Positions 34,901 through 43,010 of a DNA stretch of 64,000 nt are shown piece by piece. The notes beneath the pieces are model-generated. The model saw only the letters and a program-made list of their open reading frames with translations, did not search any database and was not told the DNA's origin. This DNA comes from Sulfuricaulis sp049587675 (GTDB taxonomy: Bacteria > Pseudomonadota > Gammaproteobacteria > Acidiferrobacterales > Sulfurifustaceae), in the NCBI RefSeq assembly GCF_049587675.1, contig NZ_JBAVEJ010000057.1:3154-67153 (forward strand). Reading direction: 5' to 3'. Position 1 is the stretch's first letter; each line of letters begins with the position of its first letter. The position numbers and the translations under genes were made by a program.

Positions 34901-34914
34901 GGAAAATCTCCCTG

Positions 34915-35223
34915 CTACTTGATACCGGTGATCTCGATTTCGGTGTAGTACTGGCGGTGGCCCTGGGTCTTGCGATAATGCTTGCGCCGGCGCATTTTGA
35001 ATACCTTGATCTTGTCGTTGCGCCCGTGGCTTTTCACTGTGGCCGTTACCGTCGCGCCTGACAGTACCGGATTACCGACGCGCACGCCCTGATCGTCACT
35101 CACCATGAGGACCTGGCTGAAGTCGACAGTCTGACCTTCGGGAGTATCCAGCTTCTCTACCTGAATGACATCGCCCGGGGACACCCGGTACTGCTTGCCG
35201 CCGCTTTCAATCACCGCGTACAT
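34915..35223 (-). CDS. rplU: 50S ribosomal protein L21
   Basis: 102 residues from ATG 35223 (MYAVIESGGKQYRVSPGDVI), although the frame is open further upstream. The C-terminal 'KMRRRKHYRKTQGHRQYYTEI' is the L21 signature. It binds 23S rRNA. It is the first gene of the rplU-rpmA operon, divergent from ispB at 35381, as in many gammaproteobacteria. Confidence 0.97.
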   Translation of the reverse strand: MYAVIESGGKQYRVSPGDVIQVEKLDTPEGQTVDFSQVLMVSDDQGVRVGNPVLSGATVTATVKSHGRNDKIKVFKMRRRKHYRKTQGHRQYYTEIEITGIK

Positions 35224-35380
35224 AAATTCGACTCCTGAATGCCCCGTGGGGCCGGAATAGGCGGATAAACCCGCTAAAAGGCCGGCAATTCTAACGATTG
35301 GCGGGCAACAGGTCAAACGGCTTGACGCGCGTATTTCGTCCCCCTAGCATGCGCCCGGACCACGACCACCCCTTATTTCC

Positions 35381-36349
35381 ATGGATTATGAAGCCATCAA
35401 GGCACTGGCCCGCGACGATCTGCAGGCCGTAAACCGCGAAATCGAAGCGCGGCTGCAGTCTGACGTCATCCTGATCAACCAGATGGGCTCCTATATCGTG
35501 CATAGTGGCGGAAAACGCCTGCGGCCGGTACTGGTGCTGCTGGGCAGCCGCGCTCTGGGTTACGAGGGATCGGCCCACATCCAGCTAGCGGCCATCATTG
35601 AATTCATCCACACCGCCACCCTGTTGCACGACGACGTCGTCGACGCCTCGGAGATGCGCCGCGGCCATACCACTGCCAACAGCATCTGGGGCAACGAGGC
35701 AAGCGTGCTGGTTGGCGATTTTCTGTATTCACGCGCTTTTGAGATGATGGTCGAAGTGGGCAGCATGCGTGTAATGGAAATCCTCGCCCACACCACCAAC
35801 ACCATCGCCAAGGGCGAGGTCATGCAGTTGCTCAACTGCCACGACCCCGAAACCACCGAGGAGCGCTACATCGAGGTCATTCAAAACAAGACCGCCAAGC
35901 TTTTCCAGGCCGGTTCCCAGCTTTCCGCCATCATCAGCAATCAAAGCAATGAAATCGAAAAGGCCATGGCGGCTTATGGCATGCATCTTGGCACGGCGTT
36001 TCAGCTGATCGACGATGCGCTGGACTATGGGCGCGATAACCATGAATTGGGCAAAAACATCGGCGACGACCTGGCCGAAGGCAAACCGACCCTGCCGCTC
36101 ATCTACTCCCTGCGCCAGGGCAACAACCGCCAGCGCGAGTTGATCCGAGCTGCTATTGAAGAAGGCGGTTTGGCCCAGATGGATGAGGTTATGGACGCCA
36201 TTGAATCAACGGGTTCCATCACGTACACTGCGCGCCGGGCTGAAGATGAGGCTTCCCGAGCCTCCGCCGCCTTGGCTGCCATACCGGATTCGCCTTACAA
36301 GCAAGCGCTTCTCGATCTGGCCCATTTTTCCGCCCATCGCAATAGATAG
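35381..36349 (+). CDS. ispB: Octaprenyl-diphosphate synthase
   Basis: A 322-residue trans-prenyltransferase. The first aspartate-rich motif is LLHDDVVDAS and the second LIDDALDYG. 'GGKRLRPVLVLL' binds diphosphate. It builds the side chain of ubiquinone from the IPP made through IspH. It is divergent from rplU, and tRNA-Pro follows 14 bases after the stop. Confidence 0.95.
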   Translation: MDYEAIKALARDDLQAVNREIEARLQSDVILINQMGSYIVHSGGKRLRPVLVLLGSRALGYEGSAHIQLAAIIEFIHTATLLHDDVVDASEMRRGHTTANSIWGNEASVLVGDFLYSRAFEMMVEVGSMRVMEILAHTTNTIAKGEVMQLLNCHDPETTEERYIEVIQNKTAKLFQAGSQLSAIISNQSNEIEKAMAAYGMHLGTAFQLIDDALDYGRDNHELGKNIGDDLAEGKPTLPLIYSLRQGNNRQRELIRAAIEEGGLAQMDEVMDAIESTGSITYTARRAEDEASRASAALAAIPDSPYKQALLDLAHFSAHRNR

Positions 36350-36363
36350 TTTTCAGGTATCAA

Positions 36364-36440
36364 CGGGGTGTAGCGCAGCCTGGTAGCGCACTTGCTTCGG
36401 GAGCAAGGGGCCGGAGGTTCAAATCCTCTCACCCCGACCA
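36364..36440 (+). tRNA. tRNA-Pro (anticodon CGG)
   Basis: A 77-base cloverleaf with acceptor CGGGGTG/CACCCCG, anticodon stem CTTGC/GCAAG, loop TTCGGGA (anticodon CGG), T-arm GGTTCAAATCC and encoded CCA. Confidence 0.96.
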
Positions 36441-36506
36441 ATCTGCCGTATCACGACGACATGAAGTTAATTTAGATTAATCCCTGCCTGTACGATACCT
36501 TACTTT

Positions 36507-36737
36507 ATGGGTCAGCTGTTACGCCTCATCATTATCTTGTTCGGACTGTGGCTAGTCCTGAAAATCATCAAGCGGGCTCTGTCTACCCACGAAAAGCATC
36601 CCTCTCGAAAGCCTTCCATAGCCAGCATGATTGCCTGCGCCCACTGCGGTGTGCACCTGCCGGAATCGGAAGCCATCCAGAAAGACGGCAAGTACTATTG
36701 TTGTGAAGAGCATCTAAAAGTCTCGAAGAATCGCTAG
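36507..36737 (+). CDS. Small membrane-anchored zinc-ribbon-like protein (PP0621 family)
   Basis: 76 residues with one N-terminal transmembrane helix (LLRLIIILFGLWLVLKIIKRAL), a basic linker, and a cytoplasmic C-terminal mini-domain. The domain has Cys pairs CAHC and CC before EEHL, matching the short PP0621 family (MIACAHCGVHLPESEAI...KYYCCEEHL). This looks like a small metal-binding knuckle. In many gammaproteobacteria the gene lies directly upstream of pilS, as here. Its role is unknown. Confidence 0.75.
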   Translation: MGQLLRLIIILFGLWLVLKIIKRALSTHEKHPSRKPSIASMIACAHCGVHLPESEAIQKDGKYYCCEEHLKVSKNR

Positions 36738-36931
36738 AATTAGCGCGTCTCGGATCTTGCTGTAGGCAAAATCACCCCCGCTCTTGCCTTAGAGTCGGCC
36801 CTCCCTGCGACTATATTAAGGATTAAGGATCGTGTCTTCCCTTTCCCCTGCACAAAAACCAGCCATGCGGGGAAAAATAATATACTGACAAATTTTGCCG
36901 CCCTTCCAAATCTGTGCTATTTCAATAAGGT

Positions 36932-38608
36932 ATGACAGCTATGGAAAGCGCGCTCCCCACGCCTGGACTGAGTAAAGCAGAGGGCCAGGCGACGGTTGAA
37001 GCCCAAAACTGGAAGCTTCTTAAATACTTCAATTTCTACCGCCTGGCAATTGCTATCGCCGCGTCGGCGATAGCCGTTTTCATTGGGAAATACTCGCCTT
37101 TTGGCGAGGTGCACCCGGGTCTGTTCCTCAGTTCGAGCGTGGTGTACGCCATTATCAGCCTGACGGCGGTTTTTGCCATCCATTGGCGCAAACCGGACTA
37201 CGAGAGCCAAGCCACACTGCTTTCGTTTTCCGATATCACGCTGCTGACCATCGTCATGCACGCGAGCGGTGGCCTGGCCAGTGGCCTGGGGTTGATGCTG
37301 GTGGTGGCTATTGCCGGCACCAGCCTGATGCTCGGCAAGCGTCTAACCATTTTCTACGCGTCGCTCGCCACCATCGCCGTGCTGCTGGAACATTCCTGGA
37401 GTTGGTTAACGGGCGCCAGCGGGGCCGAAAACGAAATGATGCAGGGTTTCCCGCAGGTTGGGTTGTTCGGGATCGGCCTTTATGCCACGGCATTTTTCGG
37501 TTACCTGCTTGCAACGCGCTTGCGCGCCACCGAGGAACTCGCCCAGCGCCGCGGCGTGGATGTCGCCAACCTTACTCAACTCAACGAACTTGTCATTCAG
37601 CGCATGCAATCCGGTGTTGTTATCTGCGACCCGCAAGGGAGCATACGCCTGATCAACCAGTCAGCGTTGAAATACCTCGGCATCCATAACGAGGCCGATA
37701 AAAAATCCTCGCTTAACGAGATTTCTCCAGATCTGGCCATCCAGTTGTTTCAGTGGCTGGGAAACAATGCCGTAAACCGCGGTCGCAAGGTATTTACCTC
37801 GCCTGTCGGTTATACCCTGCTGCCGCGCTTTGTTTCCCTGGGCGACAAAAATGCAGTCAAGCTGATCTTCCTCGAAGACATGGCGATTCTGAAACAGCAA
37901 GCGCAACAATTGAAAATGGCAGCACTTGCGCGGCTTACCGCGAGCATCGCCCACGAAATCCGCAACCCCCTGGGTGCGCTCACTAACGCCGCCCAGTTAC
38001 TCGGGGAGACAATGGATACCGATAACGCCGAGGAAAAGCGGCTAGTCAAAATCATTGAAGAACAAAGCAAACGCATGAATGTGATCGTGCAGAACGTCAC
38101 GCAGCTCAGCCGGCGCGACCGTATCAATCCCGTCCAGCTCGAACTTGATTCTTGGCTGGAGGACTTCCTGCGCCAATACTCCGAAACCGTGTCCGTCCCG
38201 CGTGATGCATTTGTCGCTGATGACATCCATGATATTAAAGTATGCGTGGACCCGGATCAGCTTTACCAAGTCATCTCCAATCTGTGTCAGAACGCGTTGC
38301 GCCACAGTCCGCCCTTCACCGGCACACCGCTGATCAAATTCCAAGGCGGCCGGGACGGCGAAGATAGGCCGCTCGTGGACGTGATCGATTGGGGGGCGGG
38401 GGTCAATCCGGACATTGCGGACAATATTTTCGATCCCTTCTTCACTACCACTCCCAAGGGAACCGGGCTCGGGCTGTACATCGCGCGGGAATTGTGTGAA
38501 GGCAATGGTGCATCGCTAAACTACTATCCAGGTGAGGGCGGGGTGGGCAGCCGTTTTCGGGTAACTTTTGTGCGCGCGGAAGACTGCGCTGAACTAGGGA
38601 CGCTATGA
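36932..38608 (+). CDS. pilS: Sensor histidine kinase PilS
   Basis: 558 residues. Six transmembrane segments lie in residues 33-195, followed by a PAS domain (about 215-325), an H-box ASIAHEIRNPLGAL (His341), an N-box (NLCQNALRHS) and G-boxes including GTGLGLYIARELCEGNGA. PilS adjusts pilin expression by sensing pilin in the inner membrane in pseudomonads and phosphorylates PilR. It overlaps pilR by four bases (ATGA). Confidence 0.93.
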   Translation: MTAMESALPTPGLSKAEGQATVEAQNWKLLKYFNFYRLAIAIAASAIAVFIGKYSPFGEVHPGLFLSSSVVYAIISLTAVFAIHWRKPDYESQATLLSFSDITLLTIVMHASGGLASGLGLMLVVAIAGTSLMLGKRLTIFYASLATIAVLLEHSWSWLTGASGAENEMMQGFPQVGLFGIGLYATAFFGYLLATRLRATEELAQRRGVDVANLTQLNELVIQRMQSGVVICDPQGSIRLINQSALKYLGIHNEADKKSSLNEISPDLAIQLFQWLGNNAVNRGRKVFTSPVGYTLLPRFVSLGDKNAVKLIFLEDMAILKQQAQQLKMAALARLTASIAHEIRNPLGALTNAAQLLGETMDTDNAEEKRLVKIIEEQSKRMNVIVQNVTQLSRRDRINPVQLELDSWLEDFLRQYSETVSVPRDAFVADDIHDIKVCVDPDQLYQVISNLCQNALRHSPPFTGTPLIKFQGGRDGEDRPLVDVIDWGAGVNPDIADNIFDPFFTTTPKGTGLGLYIARELCEGNGASLNYYPGEGGVGSRFRVTFVRAEDCAELGTL

Positions 38609-39975
38609 ACAAGTCGAAAAGCCAGATTTTGATTGTCGACGACGAACCGGACATTCGTGAAGTGCTCGAACTTACTCTGGGGCGCATGAATCTCGAGACC
38701 CGTTCCGCCCCCAACCTGGAGGAAGCGCGTCACCTGTTGACGGAATTCGAGTTCAACCTGTGCTTGACCGATATGCGCCTCCCGGACGGTAACGGCATCG
38801 AACTCGTGCGTCATATTCAGGAAAAATATCCCTACCTGCCGGTGGCGGTCATCACCGCGTTTGGTAACATGGAAACGGCGGTCGCAGCACTCAAGGCCGG
38901 TGCCTTTGATTTCGTCTCCAAACCTCTCGATCTCAACGATCTGCGTAACATCGTGCGTGCCGCCCTGCGTGTGGGCCAGACGCCGGCCGTAAAAGCGACT
39001 GTCAGCAACACCGAATCCTCCAGCAATGGAGCCAGAAAGATGCTGGGCGAATCGGCAGTCATCGAGAAAGTGCGGGTCATGATCGAGCGCCTCGCCCGCG
39101 GCCAGGCACCGGTTTATATCGCCGGCGAGTCCGGCACCGGCAAGGAACTGGCCGCTCGGCTGATCCACGAACTCGGCCCACGTGCGGAAAAACCTTTCGT
39201 GCCGGTCAACTGCGGTGCCATTCCCGAGAGCCTCATGGAAAGCGAATTTTTCGGTCACCGGAAAGGCAGCTTTACCGGCGCGGTCACGGACAAGGATGGC
39301 TTGTTCAAGGCCGCCGACGGCGGCACGCTGTTTCTCGACGAAGTGGGCGATCTGCCGCTTTCCATGCAGGTCAAGCTGCTGCGTGCGATCCAGGAAAAAT
39401 CCATCCGTCCGGTCGGATCGCAGAGCGAGATCAAGGTGGATGTGCGCATTCTTTCCGCCACCCACAAAGGCTTGCAGGATCTGGTGGCGCAGGGGAAATT
39501 TCGCCAGGACCTGTATTACCGGCTGAACGTGATAGAACTGCATATTCCGCCGTTGCGCGAACGCACTGAGGACATTCCCCTGCTCGCGGAAGCGCTGTGC
39601 CGCAAACTTGCCGACAATCTGGCCATGAAGCCGCCAAGCCTGACCGCGGATGCCAGTGAAGCGTTGCAGCGATATTCGTTCGCGGGCAACGTGCGCGAAC
39701 TTGAAAACATTCTGGAACGGGCGCTGACCCTGTGTAATGGCACAGAGATATCGGCGCAGGATTTGCAGCTACAGGCCGATGCCCCCGACATGGACAACGA
39801 AGACACGGTCATGGGCGGCAAGGAATCGCTGGACGATTATCTCGAACGCGTGGAAAGGGCTACCATTGAGAAGGCACTGACCCAGACCCACCAGAACAAA
39901 ACAGCGGCCGCCAAGCTCTTGGGCATCAGCTTTCGCGCCCTGCGTTACAAGCTGGAGAAGCTGGGAATTGAATAA
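38605..39975 (+). CDS. pilR: Sigma-54-dependent response regulator PilR
   Basis: 456 residues. The receiver domain has acidic Asp12/Asp13 and phospho-acceptor Asp56 (LCLTDMRLP). The AAA+ domain has Walker A GESGTGKE (174-181) and the sigma-54 contact loop GSFTGA (221-226). A Fis-type helix-turn-helix ends the protein (NKTAAAKLLGISFRALRYKLEKLGIE region). It should activate the sigma-54 promoter 156 bases downstream in front of pilA. Confidence 0.94.
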   Translation: MNKSKSQILIVDDEPDIREVLELTLGRMNLETRSAPNLEEARHLLTEFEFNLCLTDMRLPDGNGIELVRHIQEKYPYLPVAVITAFGNMETAVAALKAGAFDFVSKPLDLNDLRNIVRAALRVGQTPAVKATVSNTESSSNGARKMLGESAVIEKVRVMIERLARGQAPVYIAGESGTGKELAARLIHELGPRAEKPFVPVNCGAIPESLMESEFFGHRKGSFTGAVTDKDGLFKAADGGTLFLDEVGDLPLSMQVKLLRAIQEKSIRPVGSQSEIKVDVRILSATHKGLQDLVAQGKFRQDLYYRLNVIELHIPPLRERTEDIPLLAEALCRKLADNLAMKPPSLTADASEALQRYSFAGNVRELENILERALTLCNGTEISAQDLQLQADAPDMDNEDTVMGGKESLDDYLERVERATIEKALTQTHQNKTAAAKLLGISFRALRYKLEKLGIE

Positions 39976-40130
39976 TTTAATGACAGGCTTGGGCAGCTTT
40001 GCCCAAAAATGGCAGCACCGCTATAAAAATTGGCTCTGGAAAACTATAATTAAAGGTGGTAATTTTAAAAAAATATATTATATTTCAATGGGTCACGTTA
40101 GCCGCCCCACCGGTAACCGACGGGTGGGGA

Positions 40131-40147
40131 TTGGCATAGAACATGCA
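40131..40147 (+). promoter_or_regulatory. Sigma-54 promoter of pilA
   Basis: TTGGCATAGAACATGCA fits the -24/-12 consensus (TTGGCAC-N5-TTGCA) well, with the essential GG and GC separated by the required ten bases. Transcription should start near 40158. A GC hairpin with 7-bp arms CCCCACC/GGTGGGG (40105-40129) ends right before it and an AT-rich tract (40020-40085) lies upstream, where PilR or a bending protein could bind. Confidence 0.82.
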
Positions 40148-40157
40148 CCATTAATGC

Positions 40158-40361
40158 CCAGACGTATGTAAATCTGGCCGCGCCCCTGCTGAATTGACTT
40201 CGGGAGGGGCTCTGCTAAGTAGGTAAGTGAGGATGTCGCGGAAAGCATCGGCCTGACTGGAAGTCAGGACCCCTTGCTAGCAAACGGTCCCCGTTTAAGG
40301 AGAAACAGGGCCGGTTATTTCCGAGGCACCCTCGTAACAGCAATATCCAATTGGAGGTTTT
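40158..40361 (+). promoter_or_regulatory. Structured 5' leader of the pilA mRNA
   Basis: About 204 untranslated bases containing three perfect small hairpins: CCTGACT/AGTCAGG (40252-40268), AAACGG/CCGTTT (40282-40296) and CGAGG/CCTCG (40322-40334). The ribosome site TTGGAGG (40351-40357) follows. I could not match it to a known riboswitch class; the blocks of the c-di-GMP GEMM aptamers are not seen. It may serve mRNA stability or control of pilin synthesis. Confidence 0.5.
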
Positions 40362-40808
40362 ATGAAAAAGCTGCAACAGGGTTTTACACTTATCGAATTG
40401 ATGATCGTGGTAGCGATCATCGGCATTCTGGCTGCCATCGCGGTGCCAGCGTATCAGGACTATACGATCCGGTCGCGCGTGTCGGAAGCCGCAAGCTTGG
40501 CGGGCGCTGCGCGAACCGCCGTTGACGTCTTGCATGCGGAAGGTGTTCCGCTCGCTTCGCTCCCGACAACCGGCAACGCAAGCTACGGCCTAACGCAGGG
40601 CACTAGCTATAACGCCAAGTACGTGTCATACGTGTCCGTATTAGGCGCCGGCGTCGTGCAGGTGGGCTTGAGAAGCGGTGGCAATCTGGGTATGGGTACC
40701 GCGGCAGGTACGATGTTGCAGTATACACCGAGCGATCACGGTGGAAACCTGATGTGGGTTGTCTCAAACTCCAGTACGACACCAACCAAGTACCGGCCGA
40801 AGACCTAA
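40362..40808 (+). CDS. pilA: Type IV major pilin PilA (cysteine-free)
   Basis: 148 residues with a short leader MKKLQQG^FTLIELMIVVAIIGILAAIAVPAYQDY; Glu5 and the hydrophobic spine are typical of type IVa pilins. The globular part ends 'LMWVVSNSSTTPTKYRPKT', which lines up with the usual W-x-C...KYLP-x-C end, but both cysteines are gone; the whole protein has none, so the classical C-terminal disulfide loop is missing. The tail is Ser/Thr-rich. Controlled by PilSR and sigma-54. A terminator follows, then three GT-C-like genes. Confidence 0.93.
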   Translation: MKKLQQGFTLIELMIVVAIIGILAAIAVPAYQDYTIRSRVSEAASLAGAARTAVDVLHAEGVPLASLPTTGNASYGLTQGTSYNAKYVSYVSVLGAGVVQVGLRSGGNLGMGTAAGTMLQYTPSDHGGNLMWVVSNSSTTPTKYRPKT

Positions 40809-40834
40809 TCATAATCAATAGGTTTTCTTTCCAT

Positions 40835-40863
40835 CAAGGGCGACTTCGGTCGCCCTTGGTTTT
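40835..40863 (+). terminator. Rho-independent terminator after pilA
   Basis: CAAGGGCGAC (40835-40844), TTCG, GTCGCCCTTG (40849-40858), then GGTTTT. A strong 10-bp stem isolates pilA from the downstream glycosyltransferase-like genes. Confidence 0.92.
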
Positions 40864-41045
40864 GGTGCCGTAAAAAGTGCTCAAGTCGCCGGCATTTCCA
40901 AATAACTATATTTATAGCCAAGGTTCACGTAACGGCACAAACTTTCCCATAACATAAGGCGATCGCAAAGCTTGATAAGGAATCTGGACCGCATCGCCCC
41001 GCCAACTGGCCTATGCTATCTCCACGGCGCATTCAGGGAACTTTC

Positions 41046-43010
41046 ATGATCCGGCTGAATAACAAACGGCTTCTCGTTCCTCTCCTGGCGTTGGTTGTCG
41101 CACTCAGTGCGCTGATTTTTATGCCGGGCGTCTCCGGGCCTTATGTTTTCGACGACTATTCGAACCTGCTCGTCAACTCTTATCTGCGTATCCGTTCTAT
41201 CGATATCGATTCACTCCGGCTCGCTTCTTACTCCCTGGCATCCGGACCGCTGCATCGTCCGATCGCGATGGCGAGCTTTGCGATCAATTACTATTTTGCC
41301 GGTTCATTCTCTCCCTCTGTCCCCTATAAACTCACTAACATCATCTTGCATGCCGTCAACGGGATGCTGATCTTTTGGTTCATGCGTCTCGTACTGGCCC
41401 GAATCGCGCAGGTTTATTACCGCAGCCCGCACGTTGCAGGCGCAGTAGATACGCCTCATGCGCCTACACTGCTGGCCGGGGCGATTGCCTTGCTTTGGGT
41501 GATACATCCGATTCAGCTAACCAGCGTGCTCTATGTCGTTCAGCGGATGACCGAACTCGCCACCCTGTTCACCCTGCTCGGATTGATCTGTTACCTGAGC
41601 GGGCGCAAGGCGATGCTCGCCGGAAAGAAAATCGGAGTCTGGCTCGCCGTAGCGGGGCCACTCGGCTTCGGCTGCCTTGGAATTTACAGCAAGGAAACAG
41701 CGTTATTGCTGCCTGTATTTATCCTGATCCTCGAATATATCCTGTTCGTGGATGAACTCCCGTGGCGCCACTGGCAGAATCTCAGTCTCTCCGTGAGGCG
41801 CCTGGTTCTAGGGGGCGCCGCCGTTATGCTGGCAACACTCGGTGCATACGTAATCCACATAGTGCTGCCGCTGTATCAAATTCGCAATTTCACCCTGATC
41901 GAAAGACTGATGACGGAAGGGCGGGTACTGCTCATCTATATCGCGCAAATCCTGGTTCCCCGGATAGATCAGTTCGCCCTGTTCCACGACGACATTTCCA
42001 TTTCGAGATCGTTGATCACCCCATGGACCACCGCGCCGGCGCTTTTATTGGTCGCCGGATCACCAGTTGCGGCAGTACTGTGGAGGAAAAAATATCCGCT
42101 TATTAGCCTGGGCATCCTGTGGTTCTTCGGTGGGCACATGTTGGAGTCCACGATATATCCACTCGAAATCATGCATGAGCATCGGAATTATCTTCCGTCC
42201 CTTGGCGTTCTTATGGTCGTCGCAGGCGCCGTTCACCTGCTTACTCAGCGTACGACGCAACGCAATTGGTGGTGGATTCTGCCCGGCCTGGCCCTTGTTT
42301 CCGGCGGAACGACATTCCTACGCGCACAACAGTGGTCAAGCTCGGAAAGTCTCTATTTCTTCGAAGCCAGTCATCATCCGCGCTCGGCCGGCGCGCAGAT
42401 GGGGCTCGCTATGCTTCTCATGGAGAAAGGGGGGTACGATCACGGTATGCAGGTCTACCGTCGCGCCGCGGAACTCAATCCTGACGAACCAGGGATACTG
42501 ATCAACCTTCAAATGAGCGCTGCCCGCCACGACCGGCCACTTAATCCTGCCGACCACGAAGAAGTGTTGCGTCGCCTCCGTTCAAAGCCCCTCACGGCGA
42601 CTACCGGATGGGCAATTAACAATATTGCCGACTGCATCTTCGACGCCTGCAAAACGCTCCAACCCTTGATGGAAGAATGGCTGAAAGCCCTGATAGAGAG
42701 ACAGAGCATACGCTCCGTGGACCGTTCGTACTATTATCACCTGCTCGGGCGAACACTCATTGGGCAAGGTAGGATCAACGATGCCGTCGATGCATACCGA
42801 AAATCATACGAGCTCGATCCATATTACATCAGCCCGCTAGTCGAGTTAGCGGATATGTATATTCAGCTCGGACGGATGGATTATGCCAAAATCATCATCT
42901 CTGAAATTCAACGAGCCAATCAGCGTGTTCCCCATCCCAAGACGCGGGAAGTTGAAAAACTTGAATCATTGATTCGCGAACGTACGCTACCGTTGCGACA
43001 GGACAATTGA
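41046..43010 (+). CDS. TMTC-like membrane glycosyltransferase with TPR-like tail, copy 1
   Basis: 654 residues from ATG 41046 (AGGGA site upstream; the frame opens at 41013). About ten or more transmembrane helices fill residues 8-440, followed by a soluble tail with TPR-like helices ('GLAMLLMEKGGYDHGMQVYRRAAELNPDEP', 'AVDAYRKSYELDPYYISPLVELADMY'). The first periplasmic loop has FDD (35-37), where GT-C enzymes carry their catalytic acid. LHRPIAMASFAINYY, 'VIHPIQLTSVLYVVQRM', FHDDI and HEHRNYLPSLG are shared with copies 2 and 3. The last resembles the LYLPS region of TMTC/DUF1736 O-mannosyltransferases. I infer sugar transfer from a lipid carrier to a periplasmic acceptor; the acceptor is unknown, possibly PilA. 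Confidence 0.65.
   Translation: MIRLNNKRLLVPLLALVVALSALIFMPGVSGPYVFDDYSNLLVNSYLRIRSIDIDSLRLASYSLASGPLHRPIAMASFAINYYFAGSFSPSVPYKLTNIILHAVNGMLIFWFMRLVLARIAQVYYRSPHVAGAVDTPHAPTLLAGAIALLWVIHPIQLTSVLYVVQRMTELATLFTLLGLICYLSGRKAMLAGKKIGVWLAVAGPLGFGCLGIYSKETALLLPVFILILEYILFVDELPWRHWQNLSLSVRRLVLGGAAVMLATLGAYVIHIVLPLYQIRNFTLIERLMTEGRVLLIYIAQILVPRIDQFALFHDDISISRSLITPWTTAPALLLVAGSPVAAVLWRKKYPLISLGILWFFGGHMLESTIYPLEIMHEHRNYLPSLGVLMVVAGAVHLLTQRTTQRNWWWILPGLALVSGGTTFLRAQQWSSSESLYFFEASHHPRSAGAQMGLAMLLMEKGGYDHGMQVYRRAAELNPDEPGILINLQMSAARHDRPLNPADHEEVLRRLRSKPLTATTGWAINNIADCIFDACKTLQPLMEEWLKALIERQSIRSVDRSYYYHLLGRTLIGQGRINDAVDAYRKSYELDPYYISPLVELADMYIQLGRMDYAKIIISEIQRANQRVPHPKTREVEKLESLIRERTLPLRQDN

Noticed and set aside
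40174..40191. Second possible sigma-54 element (TGGCCGCGCCCCTGCT)
   Set aside because: Spacing of GG and GC is right, but the flanking bases match poorly, and the element at 40131-40147 is much closer to consensus.
40158..40361. c-di-GMP (GEMM) riboswitch in the pilA leader
   Set aside because: Considered because of pilus context, but the conserved aptamer blocks of GEMM-I are not present.
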